A DNA stretch of 54,279 nucleotides, from assembly GCA_964493205.1 (NCBI GenBank), contig CAZBMJ010000013.1:1-54279 (forward strand). The letters run 5' to 3'. A program made the translations under genes and the position numbers. This stretch comes from CAZBMJ01 sp964493205 (lineage in GTDB: Bacteria; Myxococcota; UBA727; JABDBI01). Positions 1 through 7,210 of this stretch are shown here, piece by piece (positions within the stretch are counted from its first letter, which is position 1; every line of letters begins with the position of its first letter). Below the pieces are notes generated by a model. The model had not been told where the DNA came from, searched no databases, and saw only the letters and a program-made list of their open reading frames with translations.

Positions 1-50
1 ATCAAATCTTTAACACACACTTAATATAACTATTTTATGAGATCTTAGCT

Positions 51-169
51 ATATTCCATGATTAGTTCTAAGTCTAAGCAATTTTTGCAGTTTTTGTTCG
101 CGGTGAAGATGAGCTTTAACAACTTAGATCTATATATTTTGATCAAAATAAGCTGATCAAAAATTTATC
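51..169 (-). pseudogene. Remnant of a higBA-like toxin-antitoxin locus
   Basis: Positions 51-77 are identical over 27 bp to 3769-3795, which lies inside the XRE antitoxin gene of the intact pair at 3611-4225. Positions 120-169 then resemble 4258-4306, the sequence just upstream of the toxin gene, and include a perfect inverted repeat TTTTGATC/GATCAAAA at 137-160. The toxin gene and most of the antitoxin gene are missing between these blocks. I read this as a deleted second copy of the toxin-antitoxin region. It could continue beyond the window's left edge. Confidence 0.6.
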
Positions 170-216
170 CACAATAAATCATCTAGTTAAAATATTTTAA
201 TGTTTAAGATTTTTTA
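152..216 (+). repeat. AT-rich intergenic repeat, copy 1 (left hairpin arm missing)
   Basis: This shares CTGATCAAAAATTTAT, then an ATAAAT stretch, TTAAAATATTTTAATG and TTTAAGATTTTTTAATT with the copies near 1405, 3543 and 4287. The left arm of the terminator hairpin seen in copies 2 and 4 is absent here. It lies just upstream of the gene at 263. Confidence 0.6.
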
Positions 217-262
217 ATTAATATAATAAATCTATTAGATTATAATTATAAGGATTAAAAAT

Positions 263-1408
263 ATGAATAAAATAAAAATATTATTATTTTTGGTTTCTAA
301 TATAGTTTTTGCAGCTACCCCAAAACAATTTAAAGAACATATAAAAAATAATTTAGAATCATTAATCACAATACAATATAAACAATATACCAAACCACAA
401 AAAGATTTAATCATTGATAATTTCATAGATGGTATGGCAGAAAAATACCAAATTAAAGATTTTGATTTAACAGAAGTACAAAATTTTATTTACTCAAAAA
501 TAAAAACACAAAAGAAAGAAAATTATTTGCCCCTTGTAAACCCAGATTATCTTAATTTATTAAAAGATCTTATAAAAGGTTCTAATTTAGAGTTTCATAA
601 AAATATTTTAACAATTCCTTATGAAGATCTTGAAATACCATTTTTTGCAAAAACCGAACATGGGAAGAATAAACTAATCCTAGACGGTATTGAAAAAAAT
701 GTGCTCGATTTTTCACCAAATAATTGTCTTTCTCTCTCTTTTAAAAATAAAACCATGAGTATAAATTATCTTGGAATAACCTCAAAAGCCTGCCCTATAC
801 CCAGAGGTCTTGGAGCTGGAACATTTTTATTAAAATTAGCAGAAGAAGTGGCTAAAAAATTAAAAATGCAAGAAATATCGCTTGAAGACCAATCAAAAGT
901 TAAATGTAGCAAAAATAATGAAGAAGTATCACTAAGAATACTTAAGTACTTCCAAAAAGGTAAAAGTTGGTATGGTTCTCATGGTTATACTCCCGAGAAT
1001 AAAAACCTTGTAGCATATGAAAAAGAAATAGAAGAGTTAAGAAATTACCCAATTTCCTCTATTGAGAAACTTTTTAATACTATCGCCATGTCAGATTTGG
1101 AGCAGATTAAAAATGAAGAAAAAGCAAAAGTCCAACATCTTTGGGTAAAAACTACGATTGATAAATACTATGATAAATTTTTTAGTTTAAAAGAAGAATT
1201 TGATAAACAAGTAGCAAATTATAAAATACAAAATTCTATAGACAAAGAAGAAATTACATTAGCCGCATTTTTTTCATGGCTCTGGAATGAAGATTGCAAA
1301 TCATATGGCAAACTTATTGATCTTATTTTTCCCAGGCATGAGATTACTAAAGTTGATTTAAGAAAGCTTATTCCTGAAACTGGAATATATCATAAAAGCA
1401 TCCATTGA
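263..1408 (+). CDS. Exported protein of unknown function, faint GNAT-like signature
   Basis: I do not recognise this 381-residue protein. Residues 1-18 form a Sec signal peptide ending near VFA-ATP, so it should be exported. Residues 180-200 (PRGLGAGTFLLKLAEEVAK) followed about 45 residues later by a WYGSHGY stretch recall the acetyl-CoA loop and the C-terminal Y-x-x-x-G-[FY] element of GNAT acetyltransferases. That reading is tentative, because the spacing is loose and no catalytic residue can be assigned. The rest is Lys/Glu-rich. The ATG is preceded by AAGG with good spacing. The stop codon lies at the start of the AT-rich repeat and a hairpin terminator follows. Its very low GC suggests an accessory gene. 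Confidence 0.75.
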   Translation: MNKIKILLFLVSNIVFAATPKQFKEHIKNNLESLITIQYKQYTKPQKDLIIDNFIDGMAEKYQIKDFDLTEVQNFIYSKIKTQKKENYLPLVNPDYLNLLKDLIKGSNLEFHKNILTIPYEDLEIPFFAKTEHGKNKLILDGIEKNVLDFSPNNCLSLSFKNKTMSINYLGITSKACPIPRGLGAGTFLLKLAEEVAKKLKMQEISLEDQSKVKCSKNNEEVSLRILKYFQKGKSWYGSHGYTPENKNLVAYEKEIEELRNYPISSIEKLFNTIAMSDLEQIKNEEKAKVQHLWVKTTIDKYYDKFFSLKEEFDKQVANYKIQNSIDKEEITLAAFFSWLWNEDCKSYGKLIDLIFPRHEITKVDLRKLIPETGIYHKSIH

Positions 1409-1486
1409 TAAAAAATATACAACAAATTAAATACTTAAAAAATTATTTTAATCTTAAACAAATATTTTAATGTTTAAGATTTTTTT
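1405..1486 (+). repeat. AT-rich intergenic repeat, copy 2, starting at a stop codon
   Basis: The repeat begins at the TGA stop of the preceding gene (TTGATAAAAAATATAC), runs through AAATTAAATACTTAAAA and ends with the full hairpin plus T-run. It is homologous to the copies at 152, 3543 and 4287. See the finding on stop-anchored repeats. Confidence 0.65.
1450..1486 (+). terminator. Intrinsic terminator after the gene at 263-1408
   Basis: An 11-bp perfect stem AATCTTAAACA / TGTTTAAGATT with a 10-nt loop is followed by a T-run to 1486. The stem is AT-only except for two G-C pairs, as expected in so AT-rich a genome. A nearly identical hairpin stands at 4340-4376. Confidence 0.65.
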
Positions 1487-1510
1487 ATTGAATAATCATA
1501 AAAATTTAAA

Positions 1511-1550
1511 AAGCTCTTGACCCTATAGTTGCTATATACCTTATCTTTAA
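1511..1550 (+). promoter_or_regulatory. MerR-type promoter (19-bp spacer) of the hydrolase gene
   Basis: The -35 element TTGACC (1517-1522) and -10 element TATCTT (1542-1547) are separated by 19 bp. This is the over-long spacing typical of promoters activated by MerR-family regulators. Within the spacer, TATAG-TTG-CTATA is a short palindrome that could be the operator. The same arrangement precedes the merR-type gene itself at 2511-2549, so that regulator is the likely activator of both. Confidence 0.7.
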
Positions 1551-1585
1551 GAGTTTATAATACTGCTTAATACAGGAGATAAATA

Positions 1586-2521
1586 ATGAGGTTTATTAGT
1601 TTGATACTATTATTCGCCATTGGCACTTTTTCGGAAATTGATTTTTCAAGCTTGATGTACGATTATTCTGATATTCCAGATCTTGTGTCGTATGAGGCAC
1701 GAGATCATGCGAGGCTGGATTATCGTTATTACCCGTCGTCTTCAAAAAACTTGGTGATAATTTTTCATGGGTCTGGCTATCATAGCCGCTATCTGTATAA
1801 ATTAGCTAAAACACTGAGCGATGGCAAAGTAGCCCAAGTTGCTACTCCTGATTTACGTGGGCATGGAGTTCGACCCATCAAAAGAGGCGATATTGATTAT
1901 ATTGGTCAACTTGATGATGATTTGGATGATTTCGTGCAATTCTGCATAACGACCTATCGCCCAGAAAATATATTTATAGCAGGACACTCATCAGGAGGCG
2001 GTTTAGCATTAAGACTAATGGGTAATGATAAACGGCATCAAGCGGATGGCTATGTTTTGCTTGCTCCTTATCTTGCCCATGATGCACCGACAACTAACAC
2101 TAAGTCTGGTTGGGCAAAACCTTCAATGATTAAAGTTATTCTCGCGCACACGCTCAACTCCTTTGGTTTGCACTGGCTAGATCATTCGGTAACGATAGAA
2201 TTCAATTTACCTAAAGAATATCGTGATGGCAGTGAAACATTGGCTTACAGTCACGCCCTTGTCACCTCGTTTAGTCCAACGGACTATCAAAATGACATAC
2301 AGAAAACATCTAAAAAAACCCTGGTTGTGGTTGGCAAAGATGATGAAGCAATGAACGCCTCGGAGTATCCAAAATTATTGCACACGAACACCAATTTTGA
2401 GCTCATAATCTTGCCAAAGATTAACCATATGGGCATTGTGACCAATGATGATGCCGCAAGAGTTATTGGCAAATGGATGAGTAATCATAAAAATTCAAAA
2501 AAACCTAAAAAAAGCTCTTGA
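1586..2521 (+). CDS. Exported alpha/beta hydrolase (serine hydrolase, lysophospholipase-like)
   Basis: This 311-residue protein has an N-terminal signal peptide (about residues 1-16) followed by an alpha/beta-hydrolase fold. Visible landmarks are the oxyanion HG at 61-62, DLRGHG at 89-94, the nucleophile elbow GHSSGG at 133-138 (Ser135), the acid in VVVGKDD (Asp252 or Asp253) and the catalytic His281 in INHMG. This is the layout of the serine aminopeptidase S33/monoglyceride-lipase group; the substrate cannot be read. AGGAG precedes the ATG. Its promoter is MerR-type, and the gene at 2570 encodes the matching regulator, so the two form an inducible unit, perhaps for detoxifying a small molecule. 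The Lys-rich tail (KKPKKSS) and stop codon overlap the next promoter's -35. Confidence 0.85.
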   Translation: MRFISLILLFAIGTFSEIDFSSLMYDYSDIPDLVSYEARDHARLDYRYYPSSSKNLVIIFHGSGYHSRYLYKLAKTLSDGKVAQVATPDLRGHGVRPIKRGDIDYIGQLDDDLDDFVQFCITTYRPENIFIAGHSSGGGLALRLMGNDKRHQADGYVLLAPYLAHDAPTTNTKSGWAKPSMIKVILAHTLNSFGLHWLDHSVTIEFNLPKEYRDGSETLAYSHALVTSFSPTDYQNDIQKTSKKTLVVVGKDDEAMNASEYPKLLHTNTNFELIILPKINHMGIVTNDDAARVIGKWMSNHKNSKKPKKSS

Positions 2522-2549
2522 CTCTATAGTTAGTATATACCTTATTTTT
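2511..2549 (+). promoter_or_regulatory. MerR-type promoter (19-bp spacer) of the merR-family gene
   Basis: TTGACT (2518-2523), a 19-bp spacer and TATTTT (2543-2548) reproduce the hydrolase promoter almost base for base. The TGA stop of the hydrolase (2519-2521) is embedded in this -35. Homology with 1493-1550 extends upstream into the 3' end of the hydrolase coding sequence, so one promoter probably arose by duplication of the other. Confidence 0.7.
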
Positions 2550-2569
2550 AATAACAAGGAGATCAAACG

Positions 2570-3547
2570 ATGGCACAATGGTACGTAAAAGACTTAAGCA
2601 AATTAACCGGTGTATCGGTGCAAACACTGCATCATTACGACCGTATTAAGCTGTTGAAGCCCTCTGAACGCTTATCTAATGGTTATCGTGTGTACTCCCA
2701 AAAGGATTTATTGCAATTACAACAGATCATTGCTTTGAAATTTTTTGGCTTTGAGCTTTCACAAATTAAAGCATTACTCACGAGCAGTGCGGGAGCGCTT
2801 GAACATTTTTCAGCGCAAGCCCAGTTTTTGGAGCAAAAAGGCACAAGTTTGCTTGATACAAGCAAAGCGCTCAAAAGCATTGTTGATGAAGTAAAAGATG
2901 ATGAATCCATTCCTTGGAAAACTATTATTAAACTAATTGAGGTATATCGTATGACACAAAAACTTGAACATTCTTGGGTTAAAGAAATCTTTACTCCAGA
3001 AGAATTAAAACAATATGCGGCTTTTGAAACTGAGTTAAAAAATAATTCAACCTCAGAGCAGAAAACGGCATTTGAAAAAAGTTGGGCTAATTTAGTAAAA
3101 GAAATTAGCAACAATCTTAAGAATAATCCAGACTCAGAAATTGGTATTGCGATTGGTAAAAAATGTATGTTGTGGATCAACAGGGTATATGGCAAAAAGT
3201 ATGCTCATTTGCGGACTAAAAAATTTGAAGAAGGTTTTGCTAAAGGCAAGGGACTTGAAGAAGTAGGTTTAACGCCTGAAAGCGTGTTGTGGATGGACAA
3301 AGCAATAGATGCCTATTGGCGAGATCGCATTTATGGGATTTTGAATAAAGTAGGGTCTGGTGTTTCTGATGAAACGATTTTCAAACTTTGGAATGAAGTT
3401 AGTGATGATATGTATGGAGAAGATAATGCACGTAAAAAAGAAATTTATGACATTGCATTAGCTGATGAAAAAGTTAGTGAAAAAGCAAAAGAATGGCTAA
3501 AAACTTTACGAGATTTAATAATTAGTAATCGCCATTTATTATCCTGA
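2570..3547 (+). CDS. MerR-family transcriptional regulator with TipAS-like C-terminal domain
   Basis: Residues 4-72 are a MerR winged-helix DNA-binding domain: YVKDLSKLTGVSVQTLHHYD, the R-x-x-NGYR wing and a second helix pair ending LSQIKALL. A dimerisation helix follows (about 75-110). The remainder (about 125-325) is helical, Trp- and Glu-rich and compatible with the TipAS ligand-binding module of drug-sensing MerR proteins, though I see no proof of ligand type. AAGGAG stands 8 nt before the ATG. Both this gene and the upstream hydrolase have promoters with 19-bp spacers, which such regulators untwist on ligand binding, so autoregulation and co-induction are likely. A hairpin terminator follows at 3588. 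Confidence 0.85.
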   Translation: MAQWYVKDLSKLTGVSVQTLHHYDRIKLLKPSERLSNGYRVYSQKDLLQLQQIIALKFFGFELSQIKALLTSSAGALEHFSAQAQFLEQKGTSLLDTSKALKSIVDEVKDDESIPWKTIIKLIEVYRMTQKLEHSWVKEIFTPEELKQYAAFETELKNNSTSEQKTAFEKSWANLVKEISNNLKNNPDSEIGIAIGKKCMLWINRVYGKKYAHLRTKKFEEGFAKGKGLEEVGLTPESVLWMDKAIDAYWRDRIYGILNKVGSGVSDETIFKLWNEVSDDMYGEDNARKKEIYDIALADEKVSEKAKEWLKTLRDLIISNRHLLS

Positions 3548-3600
3548 TCAAAAAAATATATAATAAATCAAATACTTAAAATATTTTAATGGCTAATATT
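3543..3600 (+). repeat. AT-rich intergenic repeat, copy 3, starting at a stop codon
   Basis: The repeat starts at the TGA of the merR-family gene (CCTGATCAAAAAAATA) and matches copies 1, 2 and 4 through AAATACTTAAAATATTTTAATG. It then diverges into a different hairpin (AATGGCT/AGCCATT). Confidence 0.6.
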
Positions 3601-3626
3601 TCATATAAAATTAAGCCATTTTTTTT
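3588..3626 (+). terminator. Intrinsic terminator after the merR-family gene
   Basis: AATGGCT (3588-3594) and AGCCATT (3614-3620) form a 7-bp stem followed by six further T to 3626. The T-run overlaps the 3' end of the convergent antitoxin gene, whose last codons are read from the same bases. Confidence 0.6.
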
Positions 3627-3892
3627 AGGCGCACTTCACAATTAAAACCCATCACGTTAAGTATATGAAATATGACGTCAAATGAAATTTTAGAAGTACT
3701 AATCCCCGACTCTATTTGTGATATCCTGCTTTGGCTTACTCCCACCATTTGAGCTAAATTAGATTGTGATATTCCATGATTAGTTCTAAGTCTAACTATA
3801 TGTTCTATTAGACGTTGTTTTTCTTTAACCTCAAAATAGTTTATACCAAGTTCATCAGCAAAATCTTTAAGATTTATTTCTTTAAAACCCAT
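3611..3892 (-). CDS. higA: XRE-family antitoxin (HigA-like)
   Basis: This 93-residue protein carries a helix-turn-helix of the Cro/C1 (XRE) family at about residues 29-85: LRTNHGISQSNLAQMVGVSQ followed by SRISQIESG. It starts directly after the toxin stop codon, with a GGAGG in the last toxin codons, so the pair is translationally coupled. Toxin-first order with an XRE antitoxin is the HigBA arrangement. The antitoxin would neutralise the neighbouring nuclease and repress the operon. A 27-bp block of this gene is also found at 51-77, showing a second, decayed copy of the locus. Confidence 0.85.
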   Translation of the reverse strand: MGFKEINLKDFADELGINYFEVKEKQRLIEHIVRLRTNHGISQSNLAQMVGVSQSRISQIESGISTSKISFDVIFHILNVMGFNCEVRLKKMA

Positions 3893-4225
3893 TTATACCT
3901 CCTTTATACGTTTTAAGATTAGAGTACTTTCTTTTTTTGGCAATTCTTCTGTTTTCTTTTGAAATGCATGCAAAAAAAATATTCCATCTGATTTTTTAAT
4001 AAAATAAAAAAATCTAAATATACCTCTTTTGTCTTTTAATCTTAACTCGTGAAGCCCAATACAAATATTAAAAAGATTTTTACTCAGTGGCATAGCTAAA
4101 TTTGTACCAGTTTCTAACATTGAAACTGCATCAAAAAAATCTTCTCTAATATCACTAGAACAGCCATTTAAAAACTCTTTAATAACGTCTCTGCCAGAAG
4201 ATGTACAATAATGATATACTTTCAT
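3893..4225 (-). CDS. higB: RelE-superfamily toxin (HigB/Gp49-like)
   Basis: This 110-residue protein has the pattern of the phage-derived Gp49/HigB family (PF05973): LHELRLKDKRGIFRFFYFIK, then FFLHAFQKKTEELPKKE near the C-terminus. The conserved ELR, R-x-F-Y/F and F-x-KK-x-x-x-P-x-x-E elements are all visible. Known members are ribosome-dependent mRNA interferases, and the same activity is inferred here. It is followed without a gap by the XRE antitoxin. The promoter at 4232-4260 places the likely transcription start at or next to the ATG, so the toxin may be read from a leaderless mRNA. Confidence 0.85.
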   Translation of the reverse strand: MKVYHYCTSSGRDVIKEFLNGCSSDIREDFFDAVSMLETGTNLAMPLSKNLFNICIGLHELRLKDKRGIFRFFYFIKKSDGIFFLHAFQKKTEELPKKESTLILKRIKEV

Positions 4226-4231
4226 TTTGTA

Positions 4232-4260
4232 AATATAACCTGTGGCTAATATTTTAGCAA
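4232..4260 (-). promoter_or_regulatory. Sigma70-like promoter of the toxin-antitoxin pair
   Basis: Read on the minus strand, TTGCTA (4260-4255), a 17-bp spacer and TATATT (4237-4232) are followed by only six bases before the ATG at 4225. The transcription start would fall on or beside the start codon. The palindrome TAGATCTA at about 4263-4270 could be an operator for the antitoxin (inference). Confidence 0.55.
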
Positions 4261-4286
4261 CTTAGATCTACATATTTTAATTAAAA

Positions 4287-4376
4287 TCATCTGATCAAAA
4301 ATTTATATACAGTAAATTAAATACTTAAAATTTAATTAGATCTTAAACAAATATTTTTAATGTTTAAGATTTTCTT
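4287..4376 (+). repeat. AT-rich intergenic repeat, copy 4, with full terminator hairpin
   Basis: It matches copies 1-3 from CATCTGATCAAAAATTTATA through AAATTAAATACTTAAAAT. It ends in the stem ATCTTAAACA/TGTTTAAGAT (4340-4349 and 4361-4370) plus TTTCTT. It lies between the divergent toxin operon and the TPR gene, where no upstream plus-strand gene needs a terminator, so it is probably a recombination scar or a carried-along repeat. Confidence 0.6.
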
Positions 4377-4393
4377 AATTAGTAAGTAAAATA

Positions 4394-5170
4394 ATGAATA
4401 AATTAAAAAAATATTTATATACTTTTAGCGTATTTTTAAGCTTTTTTGCCTTTATAAGTTTGTTTTTTATAGGCTTTATTGAAGCTCATAAAGATCTAAA
4501 TAATACTGTTGCTAATACTACTAAAGAACAAGTAGATCTTAGTGCAGGAAATGTTTTAGCAAAAGTTTTTGAGCTAAACTCAGAAAATAAACATAGGGAA
4601 GCCATAGATCTTTTGGTCTCTGCTATTAAAAATCAACCCCAAGATTCCTTATTAAAGACATTGCTATCAACAACCTTTAGTTTGTTTCTAGAAGCGGAAA
4701 TAAAAACAGGCGAAAATTTAATAGGTGAAAATGAAAATAATACTCAAGCATATATAAAGGTAGCGGAAGCTTTTGAATTATTAGACAACAAAGCCCAAGC
4801 CCTAGAAATCTTACTAAAAGCGATAAATAAAAACCCTAAAGATACTATGATATGGATGAATATCGCAAGGTTAGAGCTCAAATCTAATCGCCCTCATGAG
4901 GCTTTAGATGTTTTTAAAGAAGTATTAAGAATAGATAATAAAAATAGTGATGCCTATAATAATATTGCTTTTATTTTGTTAAACAATAATAAATCTACTG
5001 AAAAAGATATAAAAATGGCATTAGAATATGCTCAAAAAGCTAATTCAATAAAATCAAACAAACCTGAATATATGGATACCATGGCTGAAGCATATTATAG
5101 AAATGGCGACTACTATAAATCACAAGAATTAAAAGCACAACTTAAAAAATTGGGAATAAACAAATTATAA
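4394..5170 (+). CDS. Membrane-anchored or exported TPR-repeat protein
   Basis: The 258-residue product starts with a hydrophobic segment (about residues 8-30) serving as signal anchor or signal peptide. At least four tetratricopeptide-like helical hairpins follow between residues 50 and 255, for example AYIKVAEAFELLDNKAQALE and its successor with the AL-x-x-x-x-x-A-x-x-x-x-P TPR spacing. TPR domains bind partner proteins; no catalytic motif is present. The gene has only a weak ribosome binding site. It is followed after 18 nt by the sulfotransferase-like gene, so the two may be co-transcribed. The partner is unknown. Confidence 0.8.
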   Translation: MNKLKKYLYTFSVFLSFFAFISLFFIGFIEAHKDLNNTVANTTKEQVDLSAGNVLAKVFELNSENKHREAIDLLVSAIKNQPQDSLLKTLLSTTFSLFLEAEIKTGENLIGENENNTQAYIKVAEAFELLDNKAQALEILLKAINKNPKDTMIWMNIARLELKSNRPHEALDVFKEVLRIDNKNSDAYNNIAFILLNNNKSTEKDIKMALEYAQKANSIKSNKPEYMDTMAEAYYRNGDYYKSQELKAQLKKLGINKL

Positions 5171-5188
5171 GTAATAGTTATTTTGCCT

Positions 5189-6103
5189 ATGAAAAAAAAA
5201 CTATTCTGGCAAATATTGCTACTTTTTATAATTTCCTCAAACTTTCTTAATGCATTTTCTGAAACACCCCAAAAAAACGGTGTTTTAATTATAAGTGCAC
5301 CAAGAACAACTTCTACACTTTTAATGCGTATTTTAGCAAAGAATGCTAGCAAAGTTTTGCTTGAGCCGTATACTCAAGTATTTTATCTTAGCAATAATCT
5401 ATCTGGTGCAGGTTTTAATTATCAAAAAGAATGGCCTTCCACCCCGGATCAAGCCTGGGAAATGATTACTCAAAGCTTTAGCCTTGATAGCTTTGTAATT
5501 AAAGACTTAGCTTATCAAATGCTGTTATATATCACTAATGAGCAATTAAAAGAATTAGCGAAACATGCCCATATTCTTTTTCTACTGCGTTCACCACAGG
5601 CTACTATAGCTTCTGGTCTTTCAGCCTATGTAAAAACAGGAAATCCACAAGATTATCTCTCAGAAGAAGTTGGGTTTATACAAATGAAAATGCTGTTTGA
5701 TCGTTTTAAAGCCTTAGGTATTACGCCTTGGATTATAGAAGCAGAAAATTATTTAAAAGATCCAACAGTAATACTTGAAAAATATTTTTTGGCTTTCAAT
5801 AAAGTATTTAATAAAGAAACATTAAGAATAGGTCGCTTATCCATGGAGGAACGAGCACTTAATCCTGGCTATGGAGTATGGGGAGAACTGTGGTTTAAAA
5901 CCGCTTTTGATACCGACATAGTTAAGCCTAGAAATTTAACTCATGCAGCTAACCCAGATTATGACTTATATCTTGCACCTTATCAAAACATCATAAATAC
6001 TTTTTTACCAAAGCATTATAAAGCTTATAAATATATGCTTGAGCAAGGATTATTTCCTATGGGTGTAACTAAAACTTTATTTAATGCTCACCAGCAGGAG
6101 TAA
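5189..6103 (+). CDS. Exported sulfotransferase-like protein
   Basis: I start at the ATG at 5189 (304 residues); an in-frame TTG six bases earlier is less likely. Residues 1-23 are a Sec signal peptide. The mature part begins with ISAPRTTSTLLMRIL (35-49), matching the 5'-phosphosulfate loop of the PAPS sulfotransferase family (P-R-S-G-T-T-L-L). About 105 residues further, FLLRSPQATIASGL resembles the 3'-phosphate-binding R-x-P-x-x-x-x-x-S segment. Family members move sulfate from PAPS to sugars, lipids or peptides, usually in the cytoplasm, so an exported version is odd because PAPS would have to be met outside the cell, for example in a host compartment. The 3' end overlaps the convergent ctaF by 23 bp. 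Confidence 0.65.
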   Translation: MKKKLFWQILLLFIISSNFLNAFSETPQKNGVLIISAPRTTSTLLMRILAKNASKVLLEPYTQVFYLSNNLSGAGFNYQKEWPSTPDQAWEMITQSFSLDSFVIKDLAYQMLLYITNEQLKELAKHAHILFLLRSPQATIASGLSAYVKTGNPQDYLSEEVGFIQMKMLFDRFKALGITPWIIEAENYLKDPTVILEKYFLAFNKVFNKETLRIGRLSMEERALNPGYGVWGELWFKTAFDTDIVKPRNLTHAANPDYDLYLAPYQNIINTFLPKHYKAYKYMLEQGLFPMGVTKTLFNAHQQE

Positions 6104-6533
6104 AATTAAGTTTTTCAGGCACAGCTTCTAATAGTCCTGGTCTAAGAGGCAAAGCTTTTGGCTTATCTTGGCTGTGTTTAAGGACCTTTTCATCTCTGGG
6201 CAAAAAGTTTGATATTTGTGGGTCAACTTCCCTGCGAGACGCCATATCTAAAATAGGAAAAAGCAGAAATAACCCTAAAAATATTAAAGAGGCACCCAAA
6301 ATTAATGCAAAAAATTTATTATCAAAGGCTAAATGCATAAATATACTTAAAACTAACAAGGATTTAGTTCCAGCAATTAAAAATGTCACTAAGACATTGA
6401 ACTTACCAAAATCAAACTTAGCTAAATAAACTGTTAAAATAGTTAAAAAAACTAAAGCAAAAAATACTCCCCAATAAAGCCATACAGAATGCACATGGGG
6501 AACTGGACCTTTTACCTGATGAGTATGTGACAT
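6081..6533 (-). CDS. ctaF: Cytochrome c oxidase subunit IV (caa3-type, small subunit)
   Basis: This 150-residue protein has three membrane helices (about residues 17-38, 46-67 and 75-100) and an N-terminal His-rich segment (HTHQVKGPVPHVHS), as usual in the bacterial subunit IV family. It is the last gene of the act-cta operon, 9 nt downstream of ctaE. The C-terminal 45 residues are hydrophilic. Subunit IV stabilises the heme-copper oxidase core and carries no redox centre. The 3' end overlaps the oppositely oriented sulfotransferase-like gene by 23 bp, a tight junction between a core operon and an accessory gene. Confidence 0.85.
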   Translation of the reverse strand: MSHTHQVKGPVPHVHSVWLYWGVFFALVFLTILTVYLAKFDFGKFNVLVTFLIAGTKSLLVLSIFMHLAFDNKFFALILGASLIFLGLFLLFPILDMASRREVDPQISNFLPRDEKVLKHSQDKPKALPLRPGLLEAVPEKLNFTPAGEH

Positions 6534-6542
6534 AAATAACCC

Positions 6543-7196
6543 TTACGCTATCAAATACAGTAATGGAAACAAAAAAATCCAAATTACATCTACTAAGTGC
6601 CAATACAAACCACCTAATTCAAGTGGCATATAATATTGCGAAGAAAAGTCACCTTTAATAGTTCTTAAAAGCAACCACGTGAGCACTGCCAAACCTATTA
6701 AAACGTGGATTCCATGAAGACCCGTCATTAAAAAATAAATACCAAAAAATATATGAGTTTGGTCAGGATTAGAAAGAGTAGCATTAGTGAAATAGCTGCC
6801 AGGTAATAATCCTAAGTGAAATTTATGAGAATACTCAAAATATTTAACCACCAAGAATGCACAGGCACATACAATAGTTAAAACTAGGTTTAGGATAACA
6901 AAATGTTTTTTATTTTGTTGTGCTGCATGAATAGCTAGTACCACTGTTAAGCTTGAAAATAATAAAACTATAGTATTAAGCCCACCCAAAGAAATATTTA
7001 AAAATTGATGTGCTTCTTTAAATAATTCTGGATGCAAAAAATGATACGTAGCATAAGCAACAAACAAACCACCAAACAACAAAATTTCCGTAGCTAAAAA
7101 TAGCCACATACCAAGCTTGCCTGATTCAACTTGTTGAACTGGATTAGAAAAATGATCTGCTAAAGGAAATAGTGCATCAGTTTGCTTTTTACTCAT
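6543..7196 (-). CDS. ctaE: Cytochrome c oxidase subunit III
   Basis: This 217-residue integral membrane protein with five predicted helices matches the short bacterial subunit III. Landmarks are KLGMWLFLATEILLFGGLF near residue 27, FFGIYFLMTGLHGIHVLIGL (His pair at about 155-160) and the closing YWHLVDVIWIFLFPLLYL. Subunit III has no redox cofactor and supports proton uptake and stability of subunit I. It lies between ctaD (15 nt upstream) and ctaF (9 nt downstream) in one transcription unit. Length and motifs are normal. Confidence 0.93.
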   Translation of the reverse strand: MSKKQTDALFPLADHFSNPVQQVESGKLGMWLFLATEILLFGGLFVAYATYHFLHPELFKEAHQFLNISLGGLNTIVLLFSSLTVVLAIHAAQQNKKHFVILNLVLTIVCACAFLVVKYFEYSHKFHLGLLPGSYFTNATLSNPDQTHIFFGIYFLMTGLHGIHVLIGLAVLTWLLLRTIKGDFSSQYYMPLELGGLYWHLVDVIWIFLFPLLYLIA

Positions 7197-7210
7197 AATT
7201 AACTCCAGTT

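Noticed and set aside
2683..3195. 170-codon minus-strand frame within the merR-type gene
   Set aside because: The plus-strand frame has an unambiguous MerR DNA-binding domain; the antisense frame has no start signal and odd composition.
1405..4376. Classical integron with attC sites
   Set aside because: The repeats lack the GTTRRRY/RYYYAAC core pairs, genes lie in both orientations, and no integron integrase is present in the window.
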